A stretch of 59,367 nt of DNA from Runella sp. (GCA_023254175.1 JALQYJ010000031.1:1-59367), one strand, 5' to 3'; positions 38,769 to 48,643 are shown, numbered from the stretch's first letter. Made by a program: numbers and translations. Notes: generated by a model from the letters alone, not told the origin.

Positions 38769-41700
38769 GTGTTCTATAAAAAACTCAAACCCTATTTTTC
38801 GACGTCCGTGCAGCAAATTAAACGACATATTTTTGCTTTCCTGGCCTTTACATCTTTTCTGTTGGCACTATTATCATTTTTTATATTTGAAAGAGGCGCA
38901 TTAGGAGCATCAAAGGAAAAGTATTTTTCGGCCGTCAAAGAACGAGTGAAGCAAGAGCTCAACATCTCCCAAAAAGAACTTGGGGAGATTATGACCGCTG
39001 TCTCTCAAAACACCTCTCACCAATTTTCAGACTACCGCTGCCCTACCAAATATCCCTATTATATTTTTCAAAACGGACACCTCGTTTTTTGGTCAGATTA
39101 TCGTTTTATCCCTGAATACGAATCTATTCGAAAAATTGCTCAGACCCAATTGGTCACGTTTGAACAAGGAAAGTTTCTTGTAAGTCGTCGAGAGCTAATC
39201 CAAAACGGAACGAGGGTTGACGTGGTGTCAGTCATCAATTTATACAGCCACTACAAAAACCAAAATAATTACTTTCAATCGGGATACAATACGGATTTAT
39301 TTTCGATTGATCCACTTGAAATTTCGACCCGTTTGGGGCCCATTTACAGTAACGTACTCGATGACAACACGCACTTCCTTTTCTCTATTACTCCCCCTGA
39401 GTTTGAGACATACAATCAAACTACGCCCGTCAATACCATTATTTGGGCTGGATTATGTATTTTATTCTTAGGAGTTTACGTAGTTAGTTGGATACTACGT
39501 TGGAGTCGTCAGCGTCATTTCGAGCGTGCTTTTATTCTTTTGACTCTTTACCTCATGTTACTGCGGCTTGGGATGTTGTATTTTGGGGTTCCGTTTGTCT
39601 TCTATGAAAATGACATTTTCAACGCAAAGTTTTATGCTTCATCACCCATTGCTCCTTCACTGGGCGATTTACTGCTCAATTCGCTGGTCGTCTTCATTTT
39701 AGTATTGTACTTGGCAAACTTTTATTTCCGTTCCAAAATTTACTCCAAATTACTCCGCGTTTCGGGCGTACCTAAAGTGTTACTATCAAGTGTCTTTGTG
39801 ATGCTCAGCTTTGGCGTATTTTATGGTTGTTTTTCGGAGTTACAGGATATTTACGAAAATTCACAGTTTACACTCGACATAACACTAAGTATTTCTTTTT
39901 CAGTACTAAAAATTGTTTGTATTATTGTATTTATCTGTATATCAAGTATTTATTTTCTTGGAACGCACTTATTTATCAGCCTTTTTATTCGGTTTAACCG
40001 CAAAAATAGGATTCAGGGAACGCTCATTTTTCTAGTAAGCTTTGGTGTATTTGTTCTGCTTCTTTGGATTGTTAACGAAGATATTAGGTGGATTATCGGA
40101 ATTCATGCCGCGTACTTTATAGTTCTTTACTTTTGGAAATTTCCTCGCATCCTCTATTCGTTCAGATACCGTACGACCATCTATTATTTCACAGGAGCAT
40201 TTTTCTGGGCTTTGGTCACTACTTACGTGGTGTATACTGAGGAAGACCGAAAAGATATTACCAACAAGAAAGAATTTGGGCAAAAAATTATTGCAGAAAA
40301 TGACCCCCTAGGCGAATTTTTAATCAATCGCGCTAAAGATTCTATCAGTAAAGACACTGATATTCAATCCACTTTTATTAGCGACACCGTGCTTTCGCGT
40401 GAGCGTATTCAGCAAAAAGTAAAAAGTATTCACTTAGACAAGTACTTTGACAAATACGATATCGAAGTGCTTTCGTTTAAAGCCGATGGGCAGCCTCTTG
40501 ACAATACCTTCGATGCCCTCTATTTTGATGAATACACCCAACCCTATCGACAAGCCAAGTATCAAACAAGTTATCCGTCGTTGTTTTTTATCAATGATGT
40601 GGTCAATAACTTTAAAAAGCAGTACCTCAGCCTCATCGATATTCGACAAAATTCTCTGCTATTGGGGTGGGTTGTACTCAACTTAAACCCACGCGAAGAT
40701 CAGCCAAAAAACGTCTATCCTGAGTTGTTGATGGACAAAAAGTTTGTTCCAACGCCCGAAACACGACAGTATAGCTATGCCATCTATGATTCACAAAAAG
40801 AGCTTATGTACAGTTCGGGTAGCTACAACTACGAACGTAAAATGCCAATCTCTGTTCTTGATGACTCCACTCTTTTTGACCATGGGCTCCTTCGGTACGA
40901 TTACAAGCACGTAGGAAGTAGGGACAAAAACAAACGGTACGTGGTTGTTTCCTCTAAGTCGTACCCGGTTAAGACACTGACCTCCAACTTTTCGTTTTTG
41001 TACTTAGTATTGGTGCTGTACGTTATCTGTATTATCGCAGTCTATGCGCTCAAATACGGCTTCCATCAGTTAAAAATTAGCTATACCACCAAAATCCAAA
41101 TCTTACTGAACGCTGCTTTTTTCTCGCCGCTGATCCTGATAGTGTTGATTACGTTTAGTGTCATTAGCACCAACTACTTTAATAACCAGGAAAGTGCTTA
41201 TTTGTCCAGCACCAAAAACATTGCCACCAACTTTGTTCAATACTTGGAAGAACACCAGCGGGGGGAGCGTAGCCAAGATGCTTTGATGGAAGAATTGAAC
41301 AAGATTGCCCGTGACGCCAACGTTGATATCAATTTCTTTTCAAACGACGGCACGTTATACATGACTACCAAACCGCTCATTTATGAAAGTAGGTTACTAT
41401 CAAAGTGGATTAATCCCGATGCCTACATTCACCTTATTCAAGACCGTGAAAATGAGGTTTTATTGGACGAATCATTGGGTAAAAAACAATACAGAACAGC
41501 TTACGTAACAGTACGAGCCAGTCGAAATAGTAAGCCACTTGGCGTGCTCAGTATCCCACATTTTGATTCAAAACCTGAGTTAGACCGCCAAATTATTGAA
41601 GTTATCTCCACGATTTTGCGCATATTCGCCTCTATGTTTGTGGTGTTTTTGCTGCTGTCCTACTGGACATCTAACCTTTTGACAATACCGCTCCGAATCA

Positions 41701-42551
41701 TGACGCAGAAGTTTAGTCGCATCAATTTACACCAGCTCAACGAGCCCGTAGATTGGAAATCCGACGACGAAATCGGGACATTGGTGAAGTCGTACAACGA
41801 TATGCTCAAAAAACTCAGCGAAAGCAAAGAAGAGTTAGCCAAAAATGAAAAGCAATCGGCTTGGCGTGAAATGGCGAAACAAGTCGCTCACGAAATCAAA
41901 AACCCACTGACACCAATGAAGTTGACGATTCAGCAACTTCAGCGAACAATGCTCCGTGATTTGCCCCCCAACATACCACAAAGCGAGCGAATTCGGCGAA
42001 CGTTTGAATCGCTTATTGATCAAATCGACAACATTAGTGATATTGCCACGTCGTTTTCTGATTTTGCCAAAATGCCGTTGCCCAAAAACGAGTTGTTCGA
42101 AATTTCTTCCGTCCTCAACAAAGCGGCCGATTTGTATTCCGACGACCCCAAAATCACCTTACAAAGAGACATCAGGATCCAGCGGGTCAACGTCATGGGC
42201 GACCGGCAGCTCATTGGGCGTATCATCACCAACCTCATTATCAACGGCATTCAGTCCGTGCCCGAAGGCCGTCGTCCTGAGGTTTCACTGCGACTTCGTA
42301 CCGATGAGGGGAACGTCTACATTGAAGTTCAGGACAACGGAAACGGGATTCCCGAGCCCATTCGCCCAAAAGTATTTTTGCCCAACTTTAGCACCAAACA
42401 AGGCGGCTCTGGGTTAGGTTTGGCCATTGCCAAACGAGGCATAGAACACGCTGGAGGGAATATTTGGTTCGAAACGGAAGATGGAGTAGGGACTTCGTTT
42501 TTCTTGTCGCTTCCGCTTACCCATAGTCCACTACTTTCAGAAGTAAAATAA
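38769..42551 (+). CDS. Giant NtrY-like sensor histidine kinase (1260 residues)
   Basis: The N-terminal half has a membrane helix near 22-45, a periplasmic sensor-like region (about 50-220) and then some seven to nine further helices (about 225-490). A second extracytoplasmic sensor-like region follows (about 500-730), then more helices (about 740-800) and a third loop (about 810-940) before the last helix. The cytoplasmic end has HAMP (about 960-1015), HisKA with the phospho-acceptor in KQVAHEIKNPLTPMKL (His about 1040) and an HATPase with NLIINGIQSV, VQDNGNGIPE and GGSGLGLAIAKRGIEHAGG. The NPLTP context is typical of NtrY kinases. No response regulator gene lies next to it. The start is GTG at 38769. 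A bidirectional terminator follows. Confidence 0.87.
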   Translation: MFYKKLKPYFSTSVQQIKRHIFAFLAFTSFLLALLSFFIFERGALGASKEKYFSAVKERVKQELNISQKELGEIMTAVSQNTSHQFSDYRCPTKYPYYIFQNGHLVFWSDYRFIPEYESIRKIAQTQLVTFEQGKFLVSRRELIQNGTRVDVVSVINLYSHYKNQNNYFQSGYNTDLFSIDPLEISTRLGPIYSNVLDDNTHFLFSITPPEFETYNQTTPVNTIIWAGLCILFLGVYVVSWILRWSRQRHFERAFILLTLYLMLLRLGMLYFGVPFVFYENDIFNAKFYASSPIAPSLGDLLLNSLVVFILVLYLANFYFRSKIYSKLLRVSGVPKVLLSSVFVMLSFGVFYGCFSELQDIYENSQFTLDITLSISFSVLKIVCIIVFICISSIYFLGTHLFISLFIRFNRKNRIQGTLIFLVSFGVFVLLLWIVNEDIRWIIGIHAAYFIVLYFWKFPRILYSFRYRTTIYYFTGAFFWALVTTYVVYTEEDRKDITNKKEFGQKIIAENDPLGEFLINRAKDSISKDTDIQSTFISDTVLSRERIQQKVKSIHLDKYFDKYDIEVLSFKADGQPLDNTFDALYFDEYTQPYRQAKYQTSYPSLFFINDVVNNFKKQYLSLIDIRQNSLLLGWVVLNLNPREDQPKNVYPELLMDKKFVPTPETRQYSYAIYDSQKELMYSSGSYNYERKMPISVLDDSTLFDHGLLRYDYKHVGSRDKNKRYVVVSSKSYPVKTLTSNFSFLYLVLVLYVICIIAVYALKYGFHQLKISYTTKIQILLNAAFFSPLILIVLITFSVISTNYFNNQESAYLSSTKNIATNFVQYLEEHQRGERSQDALMEELNKIARDANVDINFFSNDGTLYMTTKPLIYESRLLSKWINPDAYIHLIQDRENEVLLDESLGKKQYRTAYVTVRASRNSKPLGVLSIPHFDSKPELDRQIIEVISTILRIFASMFVVFLLLSYWTSNLLTIPLRIMTQKFSRINLHQLNEPVDWKSDDEIGTLVKSYNDMLKKLSESKEELAKNEKQSAWREMAKQVAHEIKNPLTPMKLTIQQLQRTMLRDLPPNIPQSERIRRTFESLIDQIDNISDIATSFSDFAKMPLPKNELFEISSVLNKAADLYSDDPKITLQRDIRIQRVNVMGDRQLIGRIITNLIINGIQSVPEGRRPEVSLRLRTDEGNVYIEVQDNGNGIPEPIRPKVFLPNFSTKQGGSGLGLAIAKRGIEHAGGNIWFETEDGVGTSFFLSLPLTHSPLLSEVK

Positions 42552-42554
42552 TAA

Positions 42555-42590
42555 AACAGACCATCGCAAAACGATGGTCTGTTTTATTTC
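42555..42590. terminator. Bidirectional intrinsic terminator
   Basis: AAAACAGACCATCG (42555-42568) pairs perfectly with CGATGGTCTGTTTT (42574-42587) around 5 nt. It lies between the convergent kinase and acyl-CoA dehydrogenase genes, with A and T runs on both sides. Confidence 0.85.
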
Positions 42591-42596
42591 TAGCCT

Positions 42597-43811
42597 TTAT
42601 TTTTTTCGGGTATCGAGGCCATAGCCTTTTAAAATAGCTCTTGCCAAGGCGGTTTTGTGTACTTCGTCGGCGCCGTCGTAGATACGCGCCGCTCGCTCGT
42701 GAGCGTACCAGTACGACAGCAATACGTCGCTGGTCATTCCTAGCCCACCGTGGGTCTGAATGGCACGGTCAATCACCCGAAGCATCATATTAGCCGTAAA
42801 AAATTTAATCATCGAAATTTCGTCCCGTACGGCAGCAGCCCCCTGCTCGTCAATGTACTTGGCTGTACGCAATACGAGCAAACGCGCGGCGTCAATTTCA
42901 GCCCTACTTTCGGCGATAAATCCTTGGATGAATTGCTTTTCACCCAACATAACGCCTTCTTCCATCTCCCGGCTAACAGCATAGCGGCACATCAAATCAA
43001 AACTTCGCTCAGCAATCCCAATAAAACGCATACAGTGGTGAATCCGACCAGGGCCGAGGCGCTCTTGTGCCAACAAAAAACCCGCTCCTTCAGGCCCAAT
43101 TAGATTTGACTGAGGAACCCGAACGTTTTCATAGAGCATCTCAGCATGACTCGCCCAGCTATCGCCCGCGTGGCCCATAATGGGGATATTGCGTACCAGT
43201 TTTACCCCAGGTGTATCCATCGGAACTATGATTTGGCTGGCTCGTTTGTGCGGAGCGGCATCTGGATTGGTTACGGCCATCACCACGGCAAAAGCCGCGC
43301 CGTCGGCACTGCTGGTAAACCATTTGTGGCCATTAATCACGTAATCATCCCCGTCTTTGACGGCCATCGTGCCCATGCGCGTAGGATTGGATCCTGCAAA
43401 TTCGGGCTCCGTCATGCTAAAGCAGCTACGGATTTCTCCGTCCATCAGGGGCTTTAAATACTGCTCTTTCAAGTGTGCTGGAGCGTATTTGTGCATCAGT
43501 TCGGTATTCCCAATATCGGGAGCTTGAGTATTGAACACAAAATGCCCAAAGGGTGAACTGGCCAGTACTTCGCTGATTTGGCCAAATTCGCAAAGCGTAA
43601 GGTTTAGCCCACCGTCTTCTTCGGGTAAGTGCAATCCCCACAAACCTGTTTTTTTGACCAACTGCCGTTTTTGCTGAAGAATCGGCTCAACGTGCGAGAA
43701 GTCATGGGAAAGGTATTCGGGCGTTTCGAGTGGATATAACTCACTCTCAATGAAGGTTTTGATTTTCGGAAGGAGCTTTTTAATGCGCTCTGTAACAAAA
43801 AGTGATTCCAT
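42597..43811 (-). CDS. Acyl-CoA dehydrogenase (ACAD10/11-like)
   Basis: The 404-residue FAD enzyme oxidises acyl-CoA at the alpha-beta position. The N-domain has WGLHLPEEDGGLNLTLCEFG; the FAD-binding segments are CFSMTEPEFAGSNPTRM and ING HKWFTSSADGA-like; the C-domain has LAQERLGPGRIHHCMRFIGIAER, IQTHGGLGMTSDVLL and ERAARIYDGADEVHKTALAR. The DGADEVH ending points to the ACAD10/11 subgroup rather than short/medium-chain enzymes. It starts with ATG 43811 and is divergent from the double ABC ATPase gene; the shared region carries back-to-back promoters. Confidence 0.92.
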   Translation of the reverse strand: MESLFVTERIKKLLPKIKTFIESELYPLETPEYLSHDFSHVEPILQQKRQLVKKTGLWGLHLPEEDGGLNLTLCEFGQISEVLASSPFGHFVFNTQAPDIGNTELMHKYAPAHLKEQYLKPLMDGEIRSCFSMTEPEFAGSNPTRMGTMAVKDGDDYVINGHKWFTSSADGAAFAVVMAVTNPDAAPHKRASQIIVPMDTPGVKLVRNIPIMGHAGDSWASHAEMLYENVRVPQSNLIGPEGAGFLLAQERLGPGRIHHCMRFIGIAERSFDLMCRYAVSREMEEGVMLGEKQFIQGFIAESRAEIDAARLLVLRTAKYIDEQGAAAVRDEISMIKFFTANMMLRVIDRAIQTHGGLGMTSDVLLSYWYAHERAARIYDGADEVHKTALARAILKGYGLDTRKK

Positions 43812-43828
43812 AAAGTTATAGATTTAAG

Positions 43829-43836
43829 CAAATATA
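43829..43836 (-). promoter_or_regulatory. -7 promoter element for the acyl-CoA dehydrogenase gene
   Basis: On the minus strand TATATTTG matches TAnnTTTG, 18 bp from the ATG at 43811. The leader would be very short. Confidence 0.5.
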
Positions 43837-43851
43837 AAGTATTTAGACTAC

Positions 43852-43885
43852 TAACTTTGTCAAAGTACCAAACTTTGACAAAGTT
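43852..43885 (+). promoter_or_regulatory. -7 element plus paired palindromes at the ABC ATPase promoter
   Basis: TAACTTTG (43852-43859) overlaps ACTTTGTCAAAGT (43854-43866). A second copy in reverse complement, ACTTTGACAAAGT, lies at 43872-43884, 5 bp further and 2 bp before the ATG. Each copy is itself nearly palindromic. The arrangement resembles a two-site operator over the promoter and start codon. Confidence 0.6.
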
Positions 43886-43886
43886 C

Positions 43887-45344
43887 ATGATTACACTCCA
43901 AAACGCTTTTGTTCGTCGCTACGACACCGTTGTTTTATCCGACCTTTCGCTCACCATTCAAACGGGTGAACAATGGGCCATCATCGGAGAAAATGGAAGC
44001 GGAAAGTCTACATTGCTAGAGATTTTGGCGGGGAAATGGCCGATTTGGCGCGGAAAATTAACCCACGATTACGGCGACGTGTTGCTGTCAAAAGTAGCCG
44101 AATTGGTTCCGTCTGATTACTCTTTCAATCGCATCATCAAATCCGCCGCACAGTATTATCAACAGCGTTTTCATAGCCACGAAGCGGAAGTTGCACCCAC
44201 TGTTCGTGAAGTACTAACCAATCAGCTCAAGCCCGTAGGCACGGTTGACGACCATTCGGTGGTACTTCCTCAAAACACCATTAGCGAAGCTGATTTACTT
44301 GCTACTTGCCAGTTGCTATCCATCGAACACTTACTCGACCGTCATTTTGTGACCTTGTCCAACGGTGAAACTCGGCGGATGCTTTTGGCGCGATCGTTGC
44401 TCAAAAAACCGCAATTATTGCTTTTAGACAACCCGTTTTCGGGGTTGGACGTCCCCTCACGCGAAGTACTAAGAAACGCCCTTTCGCACCTCAAAGAAGC
44501 AGGGGTGACCATTGTATTGGTTACTTCTTCGGTCGAAATTCCCCAAAGTGTCACCCACGTGGTACGATTGAAAGAAGGGAGAATTATTTCGGAAGAAAAA
44601 TCGCTTTCGGAAACCGACAAAGCTACGTTTCAGCCCAGCGCCGTAGTTCCGATTTCTCCGAAGTATAATTTTTCGTTGGCGGTCAACTTGCGTAACATCA
44701 CCATTACTTACAGTGGTAAAAAAGTGCTCAATAACGTCAATTGGCAAATCAAAAAAGGGGAGAAATGGGCACTTGTTGGCCCTAATGGGTCAGGAAAATC
44801 GACGTTGTTGAGTATTTTAACCGCTGATAACCCTCAACGTTTTGCCAATGATTATGACTTGTTTGACCTCAAACGAGGCGGCCCGTCGATGTGGGACGTA
44901 AAGAATAAAATTGGGCACGTTTCGCCCGAATTGCACTTGTATTTCCCCCAAGAAACAACCGTTTTTAAGACCATTGCTTCGGGCTTTTTTGACGCTACGG
45001 GGGTGTATTTTCGAAAATTAACAGAAGACCAACTACAACAAACCCAAGCCGTTGCCGAATGGCTCAACGTGGGTTCGTTGCTCGATAAATTATTTAAAAA
45101 CCTTTCCAAAGGCCAACAACGCCTCGTTTTATTGGCAAGAGCGTTAGTGAAACATCCGCCGCTGCTGATTTTAGACGAACCCTGCCAAGGGCTGGATTTT
45201 GCCGCAGTAGAGCATTTTAAGGAAGTGGTCAACGCCGTCTGTGATTCACAAGAGCAAACGCTCATTTACGTTTCTCATTATCCTTACGAAATCCCAAGCT
45301 GCGTTACCCAAACCCTTCACCTCTCCGAAGGCATTGTCTGTTAA
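43887..45344 (+). CDS. Double-domain ABC ATPase (ModF/PhrA-like)
   Basis: From ATG 43887 the product has 485 residues with two ABC nucleotide-binding domains and no membrane part. Domain 1 has Walker A GENGSGKST, signature LSNGETRRMLLARSLL and Walker B LLLLDNPFSGLD; domain 2 has GPNGSGKST, LSKGQQRLVLLARALV and LLILDEPCQGLD. In domain 1 the catalytic Glu after the Walker B Asp is replaced by Asn, so only domain 2 looks fully active. The size and order resemble ModF (molybdate locus) and related soluble ABC proteins; no mod genes are near. Start choice: a promoter box covers the possible TTG at 43857. Confidence 0.88.
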   Translation: MITLQNAFVRRYDTVVLSDLSLTIQTGEQWAIIGENGSGKSTLLEILAGKWPIWRGKLTHDYGDVLLSKVAELVPSDYSFNRIIKSAAQYYQQRFHSHEAEVAPTVREVLTNQLKPVGTVDDHSVVLPQNTISEADLLATCQLLSIEHLLDRHFVTLSNGETRRMLLARSLLKKPQLLLLDNPFSGLDVPSREVLRNALSHLKEAGVTIVLVTSSVEIPQSVTHVVRLKEGRIISEEKSLSETDKATFQPSAVVPISPKYNFSLAVNLRNITITYSGKKVLNNVNWQIKKGEKWALVGPNGSGKSTLLSILTADNPQRFANDYDLFDLKRGGPSMWDVKNKIGHVSPELHLYFPQETTVFKTIASGFFDATGVYFRKLTEDQLQQTQAVAEWLNVGSLLDKLFKNLSKGQQRLVLLARALVKHPPLLILDEPCQGLDFAAVEHFKEVVNAVCDSQEQTLIYVSHYPYEIPSCVTQTLHLSEGIVC

Positions 45345-45347
45345 GGG

Positions 45348-46280
45348 CTAATTCCCGTCTTTGGGTTTTGCTTTTTTGGCGTCAATCACTTCGGTGAATG
45401 TACTAACCGCCGCCGCGCCAAAAAAGCCCAACGCTTTGCGCCCCTTTGGATTGGTGTTTTGTATGTTACTATAAATATTGGACGGAGCCGTTGCAAAAAG
45501 TCCTTGGTTATTCGACTCAGTCCGTACTTGATTTAAGAAATAATATCCTTCCAACGGAATACTGCAAAGCTCTACTTTGACCGTGTCTTTTTCTTTGTAA
45601 AACTCGGGAGAAATAGCACGACGAATGGGCAAAATAAAACGTAAACCGTCGCTGTTGGCGCCTGGGCTAAACGCGGCATCGTACGCGATGGTGACTTCGG
45701 TAGTTTTGTTGAAATACTTACCGTTTTTGTAGCTTTTTATCCAGTAGCAGTCTCCCGCCCCCATTGGGTCACGGGCAAAAAACTCCGCCGTGTAGCCTTC
45801 TTTAGGAGCATCATCCGCTGGAGCAATGGGTAATTTGTCAAAGAAATAAGTCACTGAGTCGATTTTAGGAACCCGATTAAGCTTGCTCACTGCGGTATAT
45901 TCTTCGGTTCCTATTCTGATGCGCAAAGTATAGGTTCGTCCTACCCGCCCAATAGTATCGCTGATAGCAACTGGCTTCCAAACGTAGTTTCCATCTTTTT
46001 TAAAGTCAACAAAACTAAAGACTCGGCCTTTATCGTCCGACACCGTTACTGTAGCTCCCAAAACAGGCTTAGCGGGTGAATTATCAAAATACCCCGCCGA
46101 CTCCGTCAGGCGAATGGATTGGCTTGTTTGTTGGTTTGTCACCCAGCCATCAACTACTAGCTGGGGCGCACCTGCTTTTACGTCCAAATCCACCACATCT
46201 TCACAACTTGTGAGGGTAGTTACGGTCAAAAATGCGAGGGTAATATAAGTCAAAAGAGTATAAAGCGTGTTCTTGTTCAT
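45348..46280 (-). CDS. DUF4249 lipoprotein
   Basis: The 310-residue exported lipoprotein has a lipobox LTSC with Cys26 (TVTTLTSCEDVVDLD). The N-terminal part (PQLVVDGWVTNQQTSQSIRLTESAGYF, GATVTVSDDKGRVFSF) and later GREYTLRIRIGTEEYTAVSKLNRVPKID-type sequence identify DUF4249. These proteins almost always sit beside a TonB receptor and may cap it or bind its ligand at the surface. The receptor gene lies upstream with a gap of only 5 bp, so the two are co-transcribed. Confidence 0.9.
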   Translation of the reverse strand: MNKNTLYTLLTYITLAFLTVTTLTSCEDVVDLDVKAGAPQLVVDGWVTNQQTSQSIRLTESAGYFDNSPAKPVLGATVTVSDDKGRVFSFVDFKKDGNYVWKPVAISDTIGRVGRTYTLRIRIGTEEYTAVSKLNRVPKIDSVTYFFDKLPIAPADDAPKEGYTAEFFARDPMGAGDCYWIKSYKNGKYFNKTTEVTIAYDAAFSPGANSDGLRFILPIRRAISPEFYKEKDTVKVELCSIPLEGYYFLNQVRTESNNQGLFATAPSNIYSNIQNTNPKGRKALGFFGAAAVSTFTEVIDAKKAKPKDGN

Positions 46281-46285
46281 GGCGA

Positions 46286-48643
46286 TTAAAATTTAAAGTT
46301 GTACGTAATGGCAGGAACCACCGAGCCAATCACCGCGTAACGAACGGCCTCGGTTTTGAGGTTATTATCCTCGTTTTGTCGTACGTACATTGAAAACGGA
46401 TTACGACGATTATAGACATTATAAATACTAAGCACCCACTCCCCTTGGCCTTTCCCGAAGAGCTTTTTCTTCGATTTAAGCGTCGCACCTAAGTCAAGAC
46501 GATGGTAAGCAGGGATACGGGCAGCGTTGCGACTGTTATCCACATTTTGTGGCAACGTCCAGCCTCCCCATTCAAAACGGTTGGTTGGGAAAGTCGCAGG
46601 CGTCCCTGTATTAAAAGCAAAATTGGCCGAGAAACTCAAACGGTCGTTGAGTTGATATAATACGACCGTCGAAAGGTTGTGGGTTTTGTCAAAACGCGCA
46701 GGAAACCAATTGTCGTTGTTGATACCTTCTATTTTACGTTCCGTACGCGCAAGGGTATAACTTAACCAGCCCGTCAGCTTACCACGATTTTTTTTTACAT
46801 ACACCTCAGCTCCATACGCCCGACCGTTACCAAAAAGTAAATCACCTTCAAGATAGGTATTGAGCAACAAATCGGAGTTAGCTACATAGTCAACTTGATT
46901 TTGAAGCTTCTTATAATACACCTCTAACGATGCCTCATACGTGTTTTCTTGGAAGTTTTGGAACCAGCCCAATGCCACTTGGTCGGCTATTTGGGGCTTA
47001 ATAATTTTGGAACTCAACGTCCACACATCCAACGGTGAACTCGCTGCTGTGTTTGATAATAAGTGTAAGTACTGAGCTGTTCGGTTATAGCTCGCCTTGA
47101 TTGAAGTGGAAGAATTTAGCTCAATTTTGGTCGAAAAACGCGGTTCCCAGTTACCATACGTATTTATCACGCCCGATTCGTATTTTTTCTCCGAAACGGG
47201 TAGTTTTCGTTCCCCTTTCACAACTTCTAAAAATTCGTAGGCCGTCCCTGGGCCTAAGTTTCGGAAATACGAGTACCGAATCCCGTACTGAAACGACAAC
47301 GATTCGTTGAGTTTTTGGTCATTCCCGATGTACAAAGACGACTCGTCGGCATAACGTGGGTCTAAGCTAATATTTCGTTCCTCACCGCTCGAAATTGCCG
47401 TCGCCGTGCCTGGTTTGGTGCTGTAATTGATGTACTGTCCACCGAAAGTAACCGTATTGTTAGGCGTAAGATAGTACGTAAAATCGGGCTTCATACTCCA
47501 GGTCTTAATGTTCGAATTCCACTTAAATTTATCCCCGCTTTGGCGCGTATTATTACGGTCCGATTCTAAACCATAGTCATAATTTGAATAGAATGCGGTG
47601 GCATTCATAAACAATTTGTTGTTAAAAATGTGGTTCCAACGAACCGTTGCTGTTTGGTTTCCCCATTCAAAACCAAAGTCCGCCCCAAAAACGTCGCGTC
47701 CGAAATAGCCCGAAGCAAAGACCGTATTTTTATCATCAATTCGGTAATTGGCTTTGGCTGTAAGGTCATAGAAATAAAAGCGCGAATTTTTTAAATCTCC
47801 GTTCAAGAACGGCTTAGCCAGTACATCAATATACGAACGACGCCCCGCCACAATGAATGAACCCTTGCCTTTGGCAAATGGCTGTTCGTAACTTAAACGG
47901 GAGAAAATGGTCCCAATTCCACCGTTAATTTCCCGTTTTTTGGCATTTCCCTCCTTCAAACGGACGTCTAAAATCGACGAAATGCGGCCACCATACTGCG
48001 CAGGAATCCCGCCTTTGACGAGTTTTACGTCTTTGACCGCATCGGGATTAAACACCGAGAAAAACCCAAATAAGTGCGAGGCATTGAAGACGGGTGCTTC
48101 ATCGAGCAGGACTAAGTTTTGGTCAATATTTCCTCCCCTGACGTTGAACCCGCTGGCTCCTTCGCCCACGCTCGTTACCCCAGGAAGCAATTGAATACTC
48201 CGCACCAAATCCACTTCCCCGAGCAAGGCTGGCATTTGTCGAATGGTTTTCATTTCCACCTTGTTGACCGACATTTCAATGTTCTTGACGTTTTCGTCTT
48301 CTTTGGTGGTTTTGACAATGACTTCTTGCAGCTTCACACTTTCGTCCTTGAGCTCGATACTTAGCTTTAAATCGTCGGTAAGTGTCACTTTTTTTTCTAC
48401 CTTTTCGTAGCCAATGTAATTGAAGACCAACGTGTAAGAGACGCCTGTCGGCAGGTTCAAGGCATAATAACCGTAGTCGTTGGTCACGGTTCCATTCCCT
48501 ATTTCCCGAACATAGACCGACACCCCAATCAGGCTTTCGCCGTTGGAGGCATCTTTGATGTATCCGCTAATCGTTCGTTTTTCTTGGCTGTACACCCACG
48601 TGGCCATCCCTAACCACAACAAAATACTAAAAATATGTTTCAT
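46286..48643 (-). CDS. TonB-dependent receptor paired with the DUF4249 lipoprotein
   Basis: From ATG 48643 the product has 785 residues: signal peptide (MKHIFSILLWLGMATWVYSQ), CarboxypepD-reg domain (TISGYIKDASNGESLIGVSVYV), plug domain (VRSIQLLPGVTSVGEGASGFNVRGGNIDQNLVLLDEAPVFN) and a 22-strand barrel ending VPAITYNFKF. The frame is open 24 bp further up, but the extra MAYHLLSA precedes the signal peptide unnaturally. Receptors of this size with 'RGG..DQNLVLLDE' are the standard partners of DUF4249 proteins. The ligand is unknown. Confidence 0.92.
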   Translation of the reverse strand: MKHIFSILLWLGMATWVYSQEKRTISGYIKDASNGESLIGVSVYVREIGNGTVTNDYGYYALNLPTGVSYTLVFNYIGYEKVEKKVTLTDDLKLSIELKDESVKLQEVIVKTTKEDENVKNIEMSVNKVEMKTIRQMPALLGEVDLVRSIQLLPGVTSVGEGASGFNVRGGNIDQNLVLLDEAPVFNASHLFGFFSVFNPDAVKDVKLVKGGIPAQYGGRISSILDVRLKEGNAKKREINGGIGTIFSRLSYEQPFAKGKGSFIVAGRRSYIDVLAKPFLNGDLKNSRFYFYDLTAKANYRIDDKNTVFASGYFGRDVFGADFGFEWGNQTATVRWNHIFNNKLFMNATAFYSNYDYGLESDRNNTRQSGDKFKWNSNIKTWSMKPDFTYYLTPNNTVTFGGQYINYSTKPGTATAISSGEERNISLDPRYADESSLYIGNDQKLNESLSFQYGIRYSYFRNLGPGTAYEFLEVVKGERKLPVSEKKYESGVINTYGNWEPRFSTKIELNSSTSIKASYNRTAQYLHLLSNTAASSPLDVWTLSSKIIKPQIADQVALGWFQNFQENTYEASLEVYYKKLQNQVDYVANSDLLLNTYLEGDLLFGNGRAYGAEVYVKKNRGKLTGWLSYTLARTERKIEGINNDNWFPARFDKTHNLSTVVLYQLNDRLSFSANFAFNTGTPATFPTNRFEWGGWTLPQNVDNSRNAARIPAYHRLDLGATLKSKKKLFGKGQGEWVLSIYNVYNRRNPFSMYVRQNEDNNLKTEAVRYAVIGSVVPAITYNFKF

